DNA of 64,000 nucleotides from Streptomyces sp. NBC_01439 (GCF_036227605.1 NZ_CP109487.1:7985001-8049000), one strand, 5' to 3'; positions 8,847 to 16,951 are shown, counted from the stretch's first letter. Notes: generated by a model from the sequence alone, not told the origin. Numbers and translations: made by a program.

Positions 8847-9521
8847 ATGACCACACACCGCGTCAGGCGTTACGCGGCACGCGCGTTGACCATGGCGGTC
8901 GCGGCCTGCGCCGTCGCTGCGGCGACCACCCTTCCGGCATCCGCCGCCGACCAGCCGACCCGGCAGCAGCTCATGGCGGACTGCGCCTCGGGCGAAGGCA
9001 AGTGCACCTTCAACTCGCCCCAGCTCGGCGAGGCGTACCTGGGTGAGTTCCGCCAGGTGTCGAACTCGCTGTTCAACTGCACCACGTCGGACGCCACCCA
9101 GTCGATGACCTGGGACGACACGGTGGGCTCCACCGATTCGTTGGGCGTCTCCGTCACGGCGGGAGGCAAGATAGCGGGCATCGTTGACCTGAGCGTAACC
9201 GCGAGTTACAGCCATAGTTGGTCGAGCAGTCACTCGGAGAGCAGCTCGCTCAACATGACGGTGAAGCCCGGCGAGGTCGGATGGATCTCGCGCGCCCAGG
9301 TGATGCAGAAGGTCTCCGGTACCTGGCAGACCCACTACGACAGCCCCAAGTGGAGCCACTACTACTGGTTCTTCCAGGACACGATCACCAGCCCGGCCAA
9401 GAACGGCACGGACGGCAAGAGCAACGCGGTGGTGGTCAAGAGCCGCAAGATGACGACTTCGGAGAAGCGTTCCTGCGCCGCCGAGGGCCACCAGGGCCGC
9501 GCGTTCGTCGAGTCCCGCTGA
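8847..9521 (+). CDS. Secreted Ser-rich beta protein, aerolysin/ETX-MTX2-like middle region
   Basis: A 224-residue protein starting at the ATG 8847, which has a GAGAGG site upstream; a longer frame exists but would put sequence in front of the signal peptide. Residues 1-33 are a Sec signal peptide ending 'LPASAADQ'. Four Cys remain in the mature part ('DCASGEGKC', 'NCTTS', 'SCAAEG'), consistent with disulphides outside the cell. The middle has alternating polar/apolar strands rich in Ser ('SVTASYSHSWSSSHSESSS'), followed by 'VKPGEVGWISRAQVMQKVSG'. This resembles the membrane-inserting hairpin and flanking strands of aerolysin/ETX-MTX2 pore-forming proteins. The fold match is inference from pattern only. 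It is a single-gene unit with its own terminator. Confidence 0.75.
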   Translation: MTTHRVRRYAARALTMAVAACAVAAATTLPASAADQPTRQQLMADCASGEGKCTFNSPQLGEAYLGEFRQVSNSLFNCTTSDATQSMTWDDTVGSTDSLGVSVTAGGKIAGIVDLSVTASYSHSWSSSHSESSSLNMTVKPGEVGWISRAQVMQKVSGTWQTHYDSPKWSHYYWFFQDTITSPAKNGTDGKSNAVVVKSRKMTTSEKRSCAAEGHQGRAFVESR

Positions 9522-9527
9522 ACCCAC

Positions 9528-9560
9528 CCGGCTCCGCCCCGCTCCCCGGGGCGGAGCCGG
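9528..9560 (+). terminator. Intrinsic terminator after the secreted beta protein
   Basis: A perfect 13-bp inverted repeat (9528-9540 with 9548-9560) with a 7-base loop begins 6 bases after the stop codon of the upstream gene. Confidence 0.75.
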
Positions 9561-9713
9561 ACGGCGGGTGCCGCCACCCGGTTCGGGGGCGGCCCCCGCG
9601 GGCATGCTGACGGGGTCGTCGGGGTGTGGGGGGCCGGCCCGGTGGCACCACAGCTTCCGTTGTCGACCGGCGGGCCGGGCCGCCCCCGTCCGTCCGCGAG
9701 AGCGGGGGGCACC

Positions 9714-10640
9714 GTGCCCGACGGGAAGACGAAGGCCGACGAGGTACCCGACCCGGCCCGGGCGGCCTTCGAACTGAGCGGCCGCCTGGTGCTCACCGGC
9801 CAGTACGAGGAAGCCCTGACGGCCACCGACGAGGCCGCGCGGCTCTACCGCGAGCGGATCGCCGCCCGGCCCGGCCGGCTCGAAGCCTTGGGTTCGGCCG
9901 CCCCGCTCGCCTACGTCATGGTGTTGCGCTGCGAGGCGCTGTCGAAGCTGGGGCGGTGGGAGGAGTGCCTGCGCACCGCCTCCGAGGCCGTGGCCCTGAG
10001 CCGCTCGCAGCAGGCGGACGCGCCCTTCGCCGCGCCCCTGGGCGCCACCCTGATGGGCCTCGCCACCGCCCTGTGGGGACTGGGCCGCCCGCAGGAGGCC
10101 CTCGCGATGGCCCGGGAGTCCGTCGCCCTGTACCGCAGGCTCGCCCGCAGGGACGCCGCGCACCGCCCGCAGCTCGCCAACGCGCTCAGCCTGCTCGGCG
10201 TGGTGCTGTCCCGCCTCGGGCTGCACGCCGAGGCGCTGAAGGTCACCAAGGAGTGCGTCGCCCTGTACCGGCGGCTGATCTCGGCGGACCCGGCCGCCCA
10301 CGCCCTCGGGCTCGCGCAGGCGGTGAACAACCTGGCCCGCCGCAGGTCGGTACTCAACCAAGGGCGCCGGGCCCTACGGAGCGCCCAGGAGGCGGTGACG
10401 CTCTACCGGCAGCTGGCCCTGGCCAATCCGGCGGTCCACCGGCGCGACGTGGCGATGGCGCTCGGCAACCTCGCCCGGATGCACTTCAGCCGGGAGGCGT
10501 CGCTGGCCGCCGCGCAGGAGTCGGTCGCCATCCTGCGCGAGCTCGCTGCGGAGGTCCCGCAGACGTACGCCTCCTCCCTCGCGGAGGTCCGCGCCCTGGA
10601 GGACCGCCTGCGAGCGCTGGCCCCACCACCCGGCGCCTGA
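9714..10640 (+). CDS. Tetratricopeptide-repeat protein
   Basis: About 308 residues from the GTG at 9714, chosen because a GGGGGG site lies just upstream; the frame extends further 5' but without a convincing ribosome binding site. The protein is a run of helical pairs with the TPR pattern, for example 'LSGRLVLTGQYEEALTATDE', 'CEALSKLGRWEECLRTASEA', 'MGLATALWGLGRPQEALAMA' and 'LSLLGVVLSRLGLHAEALKV'. It resembles the TPR regions found downstream of NTPase domains in Streptomyces regulators, but here the repeats stand alone. No signal peptide or membrane segment is seen. Its role is probably as an interaction module; no substrate or partner can be named. Confidence 0.75.
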   Translation: MPDGKTKADEVPDPARAAFELSGRLVLTGQYEEALTATDEAARLYRERIAARPGRLEALGSAAPLAYVMVLRCEALSKLGRWEECLRTASEAVALSRSQQADAPFAAPLGATLMGLATALWGLGRPQEALAMARESVALYRRLARRDAAHRPQLANALSLLGVVLSRLGLHAEALKVTKECVALYRRLISADPAAHALGLAQAVNNLARRRSVLNQGRRALRSAQEAVTLYRQLALANPAVHRRDVAMALGNLARMHFSREASLAAAQESVAILRELAAEVPQTYASSLAEVRALEDRLRALAPPPGA

Positions 10641-10879
10641 GGCCGGACCCGCCGCCCGGCCGACTGAGCTTTTAGGCGATTTTCACGAGGGTGTCAAGTC
10701 CCGAGATTCCGGAACATGACCCGGATGTGGCCCCCGGGGCTTACTTGTGGTGCGGGCCTCACCGGAAACAAAACGAGGCAGACGAAAGAAAAGGAATACC
10801 TCTTCCTTCGTCGACATCACCGCAGCGTCTCGGAAATCCGGGGCGTCATACACCCCTCTTGAATCTGTAGGAGAAAGTC

Positions 10880-11482
10880 ATGAACCGCAAGATGCACACC
10901 AACAACGTTGTCCGTCCCACCCGCCGCGGTTTCCGCGTAGCCACTCTGGTCGCCGCGGCCGCTGTGGTCACAGGAGGAGTCGTCCTTCCGGCATCCATGG
11001 CCTCGGCCGCTCCGGTGGCGACCCACGTCGCTACGGCCCTCCCGAACGCCGGGGGCGCCGGAGGTGACGGTGGCAAGGGCGGTACCGGCGGTCTCGTCGG
11101 TGGCGCCGGTGGTGCCGGTGGCTCCGGTGGCGGCAGCGTCACGGGTACCGGTGGCAAGGGCGGTAACGGTGGTACCGGTGGGGACGGCTTCCTGCTCGGT
11201 GGCGCCGGTGGCGGTGGCGGCGGTGGCGGCGAAGGCCGCATCGGTGGCGCCGGTGGTAACGGTGGCGACGGCGGCTTCGGCGTCCTCCAGGGCGGCAACG
11301 CCGGTGGCGGCGGCGGGGGCGGCGACGGCTTCATCAAGGGCGGCAAGGGCGGCAACGGCGGCAACGGCGGCTTCAGCTTCTTCAACGGAGGCAACGGCGG
11401 CAAGGCCGGAGACGGCGGCCTCGGTGGCCTGATCGGTGGCGAGGGCGGCGACGGCGGTGCCGGTGGCGGCAGCCTCTTCTGA
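10880..11482 (+). CDS. Secreted poly-Gly (GGX) repeat protein, PGRS-like
   Basis: A 200-residue protein with start ATG 10880 behind a clear GTAGGAGAAAG site. Residues 1-46 are a long Sec signal peptide with a twin-Arg-containing n-region ('PTRRGFRVATLV') and a cleavage-like end 'SMASAAPVA'. From residue 55 to the end the sequence is almost pure Gly-Gly-X repeats ('GGAGGDGGKGGTGG') with a few hydrophobic interruptions such as 'DGFLLGG', 'GVLQGG' and 'FSFFNGG'. The pattern recalls the PGRS region of mycobacterial PE_PGRS proteins and other polyglycine-II-helix structures. No Cys is present in the mature part. Two further Gly-rich secreted proteins follow, each in its own transcription unit. A structural role at the cell surface is inference. 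Confidence 0.8.
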   Translation: MNRKMHTNNVVRPTRRGFRVATLVAAAAVVTGGVVLPASMASAAPVATHVATALPNAGGAGGDGGKGGTGGLVGGAGGAGGSGGGSVTGTGGKGGNGGTGGDGFLLGGAGGGGGGGGEGRIGGAGGNGGDGGFGVLQGGNAGGGGGGGDGFIKGGKGGNGGNGGFSFFNGGNGGKAGDGGLGGLIGGEGGDGGAGGGSLF

Positions 11483-11517
11483 CCCTCACCTGACCCGCAC
11501 CGCAGTACCCGCTCAAC

Positions 11518-11545
11518 GGGGTGGAGGCCTCAGGGCCTCCACCCC
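11518..11545 (+). terminator. Intrinsic terminator with C-tract
   Basis: A perfect 12-bp stem (11518-11529 with 11534-11545) and a TCAG loop lie 35 bases after the stop of the GGX protein. The right arm runs into an uninterrupted tract of 11 C residues at 11542-11552. Confidence 0.75.
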
Positions 11546-11592
11546 CCCCCCCACACCCCTCGTCGGTATGTGCCGAAACGGAGAAACCCCTC

Positions 11593-12066
11593 ATGTTCAC
11601 GAAGTCCTGGCAGCGTCCGATCATCCTGGTCACGGCCTCTCTGGCCCTCGTCACCGGTACGGCGTGCGCCGCGCAGGCGTCGCAGTCCCACACCCCCACG
11701 AACATCAGCGCCTCGGCCCCGGCCGACACGCCCGAACACTGCGTCGGATTCGGGGCGGGCGGCAAGGGCGGAGAGGGCGGCAAGGGCGGTCGGGGCGGCG
11801 AGCCCGGTCAGCCGGGCGAGCCCGGCCAGCCCGGCGGGGTCGGCTGCTTCAAGTTCGAGGACCTGCCCGACAAGCCGAAGGCGGATCTGACGGTGGTCGA
11901 CAAGGTGCGCATCGTGCTCATCGTGCTGGCGGCCGACGACCCGGAGGAGACCACGAAGAAGATCTCCGAGAAGTACAAGATCACGGACGAGCAGATCGAC
12001 AACTGGAAGAAGTACTACGTCGACGGCGACTGGTTCGCGCTGATGGCGGACGACGTCCGCTCGTAA
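11593..12066 (+). CDS. Small secreted protein with collagen-like stretch and HTH-like C-terminus
   Basis: A 157-residue protein starting at ATG 11593. Residues 1-29 look like a signal peptide ('ILVTASLALVTGTACAAQA'); the Cys at the end could also be read as a weak lipobox. A short Gly-rich stretch ('GGKGGEGGKGGRGG') leads into collagen-like G-x-P/Q triplets ('GEPGQPGEPGQPGG'), bracketed by two Cys (HCVGF and GCFKF). The last 70 residues are charged and helical ('ISEKYKITDEQIDNWKKYY'). They resemble the helix-turn-helix found at the N-terminus of transposases, which is unexpected in an exported protein. The ribosome binding site is not strong, and the start was chosen to keep the signal peptide at the N-terminus. 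Function unknown. Confidence 0.7.
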   Translation: MFTKSWQRPIILVTASLALVTGTACAAQASQSHTPTNISASAPADTPEHCVGFGAGGKGGEGGKGGRGGEPGQPGEPGQPGGVGCFKFEDLPDKPKADLTVVDKVRIVLIVLAADDPEETTKKISEKYKITDEQIDNWKKYYVDGDWFALMADDVRS

Positions 12067-12081
12067 GGCCTTCCAGGCCCA

Positions 12082-12112
12082 GGCGCCCCGGTCCACAACG
12101 GGCCGGGGCGCC
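12082..12112 (+). terminator. Intrinsic terminator
   Basis: A 10-bp perfect stem (12082-12091 with 12103-12112) with an 11-base loop lies 15 bases after the stop codon of the collagen-like protein gene. Confidence 0.7.
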
Positions 12113-12245
12113 ATCGGAACCTCGGGCACCGGGGAAAGAACAGCCGGACATCGATCTGGCCCATTCGAAAGGAACGCGGAAAGCGGGAAATCGGGACTCC
12201 GCAGCCGCGTCACGGAAAGTAATTTCCAAGGCAAGGGAGATTCTC

Positions 12246-12809
12246 ATGCGTACGCGATCCACGAAGTTTCGGCTCGGTCTCGTCATTTCCGCGACCCTGA
12301 TCGGCGCGGGTGCAATGGCACCGGTCGCCACGGCGGCCCCGGCGCAGACCGTTCGGACGGTCTCCGCTTTCGCCGACGGCGACGCGACCCCGGGCGGGGG
12401 CCGGTTCGACGGCAGGGCGGTGCTCGACAGCGTCAAGGTGGACAAGGGCAGCGTCCGCGTCGGTGACCGGGTCTGCGCGGGCAGCTGCGAGGGATCGGTG
12501 AACGGCACCAAGGGCGGCAAGGGCGGCATCTGCGCCGGTCTGTGCAACGGCAGCGCCAACGGCGGCACCGGCGTCACGGGCGTGCCGGGCGGCAGCGGCG
12601 GCACCGGTGGCAAGGGCGGCATCTGCGCCGGGACGTGCAACGGCAGCGCCAACGGCGGAACCGGCGGCACCGGCGGGGTCGCGCTGCCCGGCGGTGACGG
12701 CGGCAAGGGCGGCACGGGCGGAGACGGCGGCCTCTGCTTCGGCATCGGCTGCGGGACCACCGGCGGCTTCGGCGGCAACGGCGGCGCCGGCGGCAACGAC
12801 GACGACTGA
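12246..12809 (+). CDS. Secreted Gly-rich, Cys-repeat protein
   Basis: A 187-residue protein with start ATG 12246 behind CAAGGGAG. The signal peptide covers residues 1-31 ('LGLVISATLIGAGAMAPVAT' then 'AAPAQ'). The mature part has a short ordinary region ('GRAVLDSVKVDKGSVRVGD') and then four Cys pairs at regular intervals. These are 'CAGSCEGS', 'CAGLCNGSANGGTG', 'CAGTCNGSANGGTG' and 'CFGIGCGTTGG', separated by GGX stretches such as 'GGTGGKGG'. The CxxxC repeats suggest disulphide loops or metal sites on a polyglycine scaffold. It ends in the acidic tail 'GGNDDD'. It shares the GGKGG style of the two upstream secreted proteins, suggesting a paralogous surface-protein group. Function unknown. Confidence 0.78.
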   Translation: MRTRSTKFRLGLVISATLIGAGAMAPVATAAPAQTVRTVSAFADGDATPGGGRFDGRAVLDSVKVDKGSVRVGDRVCAGSCEGSVNGTKGGKGGICAGLCNGSANGGTGVTGVPGGSGGTGGKGGICAGTCNGSANGGTGGTGGVALPGGDGGKGGTGGDGGLCFGIGCGTTGGFGGNGGAGGNDDD

Positions 12810-12825
12810 CCGCCACGGACCGCGG

Positions 12826-12870
12826 CGCGCACCGGGACCGGTTCCCTTCGGGGACCGGTCCCGGTGCGCG
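12826..12870 (+). terminator. Strong intrinsic terminator with TTCG loop
   Basis: A stem of about 20 bp with one bulged base (12826-12846 with 12851-12870) is closed by a TTCG tetraloop, 17 bases after the upstream stop. Confidence 0.8.
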
Positions 12871-12982
12871 TGCGCGTCCGCTCGGGTGTCCGTCCCCCCG
12901 TACCGCTCGATAGACTTCCAGGTATGGAAGAGCGGCCTGCCGCGTCCGGCGGCGTCACCCGGCGGGGTGAGGGGGGCGCCCG

Positions 12983-13999
12983 ATGAGCGAGGCGTCCAAC
13001 CTCAGCGTGTACGCGGGCCGAGCCTCGGGCCTCATCGGCAAGCAGATCGCGGGCTACCGGGTGGAGCGCATGATCGGCCGCGGTGGCATGGCCGTCGTCT
13101 ACTGCGCGAAGGACCTGCGCCTGGACCGTACGGTCGCGCTCAAGCTCATCGCCCCCGAGCGGGCCCGCGACGAGACCTTCAGGCGCCGCTTCACGCACGA
13201 ATCGCGGGTGGCCGCATCGATAGACCACCCGCACATCGTGCCCATCTTCGAGGCGGGCGAGACCGACGGCGTCCTCTACATCGCCATGCGCTACGTCTCC
13301 GGCCTGGACCTGCGCGCGCTGCTGGACCGCGAGGGCCCGCTGCCCGTGGCGACCGCCCTGCGCATCGCCGCCCAGGTGGCATCGGCGCTCGACGCGGCCC
13401 ATGACCACGACCTCGTGCACCGGGACGTCAAGCCCGGCAACATCCTGGTGGCCGCGGGCACCGACAGCGAGCACCCCGAGCACATCTACCTCACGGACTT
13501 CGGGCTGACGAAGAAGGCGCTGGCGCTGACCGGGTTCACGACGGACGGCGAGTTCGTCGGGACGCTCGACTACATGGCGCCGGAACAGATCTCCGGCAGG
13601 CCGGTGGACGGCAGGTGCGACCTCTACAGCCTGGCGTGCGTCGTCTACGAAACGCTCGCCGGCGGGCCGCCCTTCCAGCGCGAGGAGGACGCGGCGCTGC
13701 TGTGGGCGCACCAGTACGACCCCCCGCCCCCACTGACGCAGCGGCGGCCGGGAATCGCTCCCGCCGCCGCCGACGTACTGACCAAGGCCCTGTCGAAGGT
13801 CCCCGAGGACCGCTACGGATCCTGCCTCGAATTCGTGGCCGCGCTGCGCGTCGCCACGGGAGGCGGCACCGGCCGTTACGCCGATCCGCCGTCACGGGAG
13901 GATTCCCGTCCCCCCGGTGTCCCGGGGGACTCAGCGCCCCCGCGGGAGCCCCCGGTCTGGGCCCGGCCGGTCTTCTACGGCCGGCCCGGCGGCCCGTAG
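12983..13999 (+). CDS. Soluble Ser/Thr protein kinase (Hanks type)
   Basis: A 338-residue kinase with start ATG 12983 behind GGTGAGGGGGG. Residues 22-285 are a complete catalytic domain: Gly loop 'IGRGGMAVVY', lysine 'TVALKLIAPE', catalytic loop 'VHRDVKPGNILV', DFG in 'LTDFGLTKKALALTGFT' and the APE motif 'MAPEQISG'. All catalytic residues are present, so activity is expected. After the kinase domain there is only a Pro/Arg-rich tail of about 55 residues, with no transmembrane segment and no PASTA or other sensor domain, so it is cytosolic. It stands alone between two terminators; substrates are not indicated by context. Confidence 0.92.
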   Translation: MSEASNLSVYAGRASGLIGKQIAGYRVERMIGRGGMAVVYCAKDLRLDRTVALKLIAPERARDETFRRRFTHESRVAASIDHPHIVPIFEAGETDGVLYIAMRYVSGLDLRALLDREGPLPVATALRIAAQVASALDAAHDHDLVHRDVKPGNILVAAGTDSEHPEHIYLTDFGLTKKALALTGFTTDGEFVGTLDYMAPEQISGRPVDGRCDLYSLACVVYETLAGGPPFQREEDAALLWAHQYDPPPPLTQRRPGIAPAAADVLTKALSKVPEDRYGSCLEFVAALRVATGGGTGRYADPPSREDSRPPGVPGDSAPPREPPVWARPVFYGRPGGP

Positions 14000-14004
14000 A
14001 CGCC

Positions 14005-14043
14005 AAACGCCCGCCCCGCCCGTAACGGGCGGGGCGGGCGTTT
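14005..14043. terminator. Bidirectional terminator between convergent genes
   Basis: A perfect 18-bp inverted repeat (14005-14022 with 14026-14043) with a TAA loop has an A-run on the left arm and a T-run on the right arm. It can terminate the plus-strand kinase gene and also transcription arriving from the minus-strand regulator gene. Confidence 0.85.
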
Positions 14044-14086
14044 CCGCTGTCCTGCGTAGGTCGTTCCTGCGCGAATCCCGCGCTCG

Positions 14087-14317
14087 TCACAGCCCCATCG
14101 AGATGGCCAGGCGGGTCATCTCGGCCGTGGTGCTGATGTTCAGCTTGGCGCGGATGCGGCGCAGGTAGGCGTCGACCGTGTGCTTGGAGAGCCCCATCTG
14201 GCGAGCCGTCTGCAGGTAGGTGCAGCCTGCGGCGATGTGTCGCAGTGCCTCCTGCTCGCGCGGGGCGAGGGTGGGGGTGGTGGCTTCGGTCTGCGGGGCG
14301 ACGAGGGTGAGGCTCAT
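14087..14317 (-). CDS. Small LuxR/GerE-type HTH regulator
   Basis: A 76-residue protein consisting of little more than a LuxR DNA-binding domain ('LAPREQEALRHIAAGCTYLQ', 'MGLSKHTVDAYLRRIRAKLN'). There is no receiver or ligand domain. The start at ATG 14315-14317 is chosen because GGAGG sits 5 bases upstream. An in-frame GTG at 14356 with a weaker site would add 13 residues. Stand-alone GerE-type proteins of this size are common in Streptomyces and can act as regulators of development or secondary metabolism. The signalling gene at 14507-16951 is upstream on the same strand, with about 190 bases between its stop and this start. The target is unknown. Confidence 0.85.
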   Translation of the reverse strand: MSLTLVAPQTEATTPTLAPREQEALRHIAAGCTYLQTARQMGLSKHTVDAYLRRIRAKLNISTTAEMTRLAISMGL

Positions 14318-14506
14318 GATTTCCTCCGACGGATCGGTCTGGTCATCACTGCTCACGTCCTCGGAAGCAGGGGACGTATACCTGAATGTCGGTGTTTGTC
14401 CCTAATAAAGAGCTTGTCGGTGGGACTTCATGGAGCTGTCCGTCGACTGTCACAGGCGCGTCACAGGGAACATTTCCGCGCATATCGCCCAACCTGGTGC
14501 GCGCCC

Positions 14507-16951
14507 TCAGTACTCGGTGAGGGACTGCTCGGCCCAGATCGTCTTTCCGATGGCCGCGTGCCGGGTGCCCCAGCGCTGGGCGAGCTGGGCCACCAGCAGG
14601 AGGCCCCGCCCGCCCTCGTCGAAGGTCCGGGCCCGCCGCATGTGCGGGGCGGTACTGCTCGCGTCGGAGACCTCGCAGATCAGGGTGCTGTTCTTCTCGT
14701 GGATCAGCCGCAACTGGATGGGCGGCTGGCCGTACCTGATCGCATTGGTGACCAGCTCGCTGACCAGGAGCTCGGTGACGAAGGCGGCCTCCTCCAGCCC
14801 CCAGGCCGTCAGCTGGTCAGTGGTCTGGCGCCGGGCCGTGGCGACCACGGAGGGGTCGGAGGGCAGGTCCCAGACGACGACCTGGTCGGCGTGCAGGCTC
14901 CTGGTCCGGGCGACGAGCAGGGCCACGTCGTCGTCCGGGCGATGCGTCAACATGGCCGTCAGCACGCGGTCGCACACCGCGTCCAGCGTGTCCGCGGGCC
15001 GCACCAGGGCCGCGAACATGCTGTCCAACGCCTCGTCGATGTCGTGGTCGCGGGCCTGCAGCAGACCGTCGGTGTACAGGGCGAGGATGCTGCCCTCGGG
15101 CAGTTCGACTTCGAGCGTCTCGAAGGGCAGGCCGCCCAGGCCCAGCGGGGGACCGGCCGGGACGTCCAGGAGGTACACGGAGCCCTCGGGGGAGACCACG
15201 GCGGGCGGCGGGTGGCCGGCCCGGGCGACCGTGCAGCGGCGGATGACCGGGTCGTAGACCACGTACAGGCAGGTGGTGCCGATGCCCCCGGCCGTCTCCC
15301 CGCCGGACTCCTGGTCACCCTCGTCGGCGGACAGGTGGATCACGAGGTCGTCGAGGTGGGTGAGCAGCTCGTCGGGTCCCAGATCGACGTCGGCCAGGGT
15401 GCGTACGGCGGTGCGCAGGCGCCCCATGGTGGCGGTGGCCCGGATGCCGTGGCCGACGACGTCCCCCACGACCAGCGCCACCCGGGCGCCCGACAGGGGG
15501 ATCACGTCGAACCAGTCGCCTCCCACACCGGCCTCGCCGGCCGCGGGCAGGTAGCGGGAGGCGATCTCCAGCGCGGCCTGATCGGGCAGCGTGTGCGGGA
15601 GCAGGCTGCGCTGCAGGGTCATGGTCGTCGTGTGCTCCCGGCCGGACCGGTACGCGTTGCGGATCCCGGCCGCCGCCCTGGCCGTGAGTTCCCCGGCCAC
15701 CCGCAGGTCCTCCGGCTGGAAGGGCTCCTGGCGCCGGTGACGGCTGAAGACGGCCACACCGAGCGTGCCGCCGCCGGCCCGCATCGGCACCACCATGATC
15801 GAGTGGGCCCCGTACTCGCCGATCCAGGCGGCTCCGGGGTCCTGCGCCGCCCAGCGGGCGAGGGCCGGGTCGGCGGCCCCGTACACGGCGCCGTGGCCCG
15901 AGACCAGCGCTTCGACGGGCGGTGACAGCGGCGGGTAGCTGGTCGTGTCCCCCACGGCCACCACGGACTCGGGGGTCCCGTCGAGGACCGACCGCGCCGA
16001 GGCGCGGCACACGGTGACCGGCCCGTCCGCCGGGACCGAGGACGGTTCGTCGCCGCGCGGGAGCGGTTCCAGCAGGTCGACCACCGCGAAATCGGCGAAC
16101 CGGGGGACGGCTGCGTCGGCCAGCTCGTGCGCGGTGCGGACACTGTCCAGCGTCGTCCCGATGGGCGCGGTGTCGACCTCGTCCGTCAGGAGCATCTGGT
16201 GCTGGACCCCCTCCACCCCGTTCCGGTCGTGCGCGGCCAGACATACGGCGTGCACCCGGCCGTCCTGGTCCCGCAACGGCGCCAGCGAGGTGGTCCAACC
16301 GTGCTCCGCACCGGCGCCCGTCGGGTGGACGAAGGCCTCCGTGTACTGCGGCTCACCGGAGTCCAGCGCCAGCCGCATCCGGCGCTCGGTCTCGTCGCTC
16401 ACGGGATCCGGCGCGATCTCCGGCAGGCGTAGCCCCCGCATCTCGGCCTCCGTGAGGGAGAGCGTGCGCTCCATACCGGCGTTCGCCCGCACCAGGCGCA
16501 GGTCCGCATCGAAGATCGCCAGGAAGCAGGGGGACTGGGTGAACGCCCACTCCTTCAGCGGTTCGCCCCAGGGAGAGCGGGGTGCGCCCCCGGCGGCGGA
16601 CACCACGAACCACTTGACGGTGCCGCCGCTGGACGTCCAGCGGTGCGCCAGCAGTGCCACCTCCATGCGGTGACCGTCCCGGTGGCGCAGCGCCACCGTG
16701 CCGCTCCACCGCTCCCGCTCGGACGGCACCTCACGCGCCGCGTCACTGAGGACATCGGCGAGCCGGTGGGCGGCGGGCAGCCCCACGACCTCGGACGGCA
16801 CGTAGCCGAGCAGCCGGGTCGCACCCTCGCTCCACTCGGTGACGATGCCCTGCTCGTTGATCGTCGCCGAGGCCGTGTAGGCCGACTCGAGGGGGGCGGC
16901 CGTCTCCTCGGGCCGCTCACCAGGAGAGGTGGGAACTTGCTCCATCGCCAC
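14507..16951 (-). CDS. PAS-PAS-GAF-SpoIIE phosphatase-HATPase signalling protein
   Basis: An 814-residue cytosolic protein of the partner-switching type. Two PAS-like regions (about 25-135 and 145-265) are followed by a GAF region (about 280-440) and a SpoIIE/PP2C phosphatase domain (about 470-690). The phosphatase domain has its metal-binding motifs 'GVGGDWFDVIPLSG' and 'VVGDVVGHGIRA'. The C-terminus (about 695-810) is an anti-sigma-factor-type histidine-kinase-like ATPase with N box 'ELVTNAIRYG' and G box 'DEGGRGLLLVAQLA'. One protein therefore carries both the phosphatase and the serine-kinase half that normally act in opposite directions on an anti-anti-sigma factor. The start is GTG 16949-16951; ATG 16945 two codons later is equally possible. 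Which sigma factor it governs cannot be told from the neighbours. Confidence 0.9.
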   Translation of the reverse strand: MAMEQVPTSPGERPEETAAPLESAYTASATINEQGIVTEWSEGATRLLGYVPSEVVGLPAAHRLADVLSDAAREVPSERERWSGTVALRHRDGHRMEVALLAHRWTSSGGTVKWFVVSAAGGAPRSPWGEPLKEWAFTQSPCFLAIFDADLRLVRANAGMERTLSLTEAEMRGLRLPEIAPDPVSDETERRMRLALDSGEPQYTEAFVHPTGAGAEHGWTTSLAPLRDQDGRVHAVCLAAHDRNGVEGVQHQMLLTDEVDTAPIGTTLDSVRTAHELADAAVPRFADFAVVDLLEPLPRGDEPSSVPADGPVTVCRASARSVLDGTPESVVAVGDTTSYPPLSPPVEALVSGHGAVYGAADPALARWAAQDPGAAWIGEYGAHSIMVVPMRAGGGTLGVAVFSRHRRQEPFQPEDLRVAGELTARAAAGIRNAYRSGREHTTTMTLQRSLLPHTLPDQAALEIASRYLPAAGEAGVGGDWFDVIPLSGARVALVVGDVVGHGIRATATMGRLRTAVRTLADVDLGPDELLTHLDDLVIHLSADEGDQESGGETAGGIGTTCLYVVYDPVIRRCTVARAGHPPPAVVSPEGSVYLLDVPAGPPLGLGGLPFETLEVELPEGSILALYTDGLLQARDHDIDEALDSMFAALVRPADTLDAVCDRVLTAMLTHRPDDDVALLVARTRSLHADQVVVWDLPSDPSVVATARRQTTDQLTAWGLEEAAFVTELLVSELVTNAIRYGQPPIQLRLIHEKNSTLICEVSDASSTAPHMRRARTFDEGGRGLLLVAQLAQRWGTRHAAIGKTIWAEQSLTEY

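Noticed and set aside
11542..11552. The 11-C tract as a phase-variation switch
   Set aside because: It lies between genes just past a terminator and not in a coding frame or between promoter elements that I can identify, so slippage would have no obvious effect.
10880..12809. Tandem DNA repeats considered as a CRISPR array or structural DNA repeat
   Set aside because: The repetition follows GGX codons, varies in length and lies inside three secreted-protein genes; there are no constant repeats with unique spacers.
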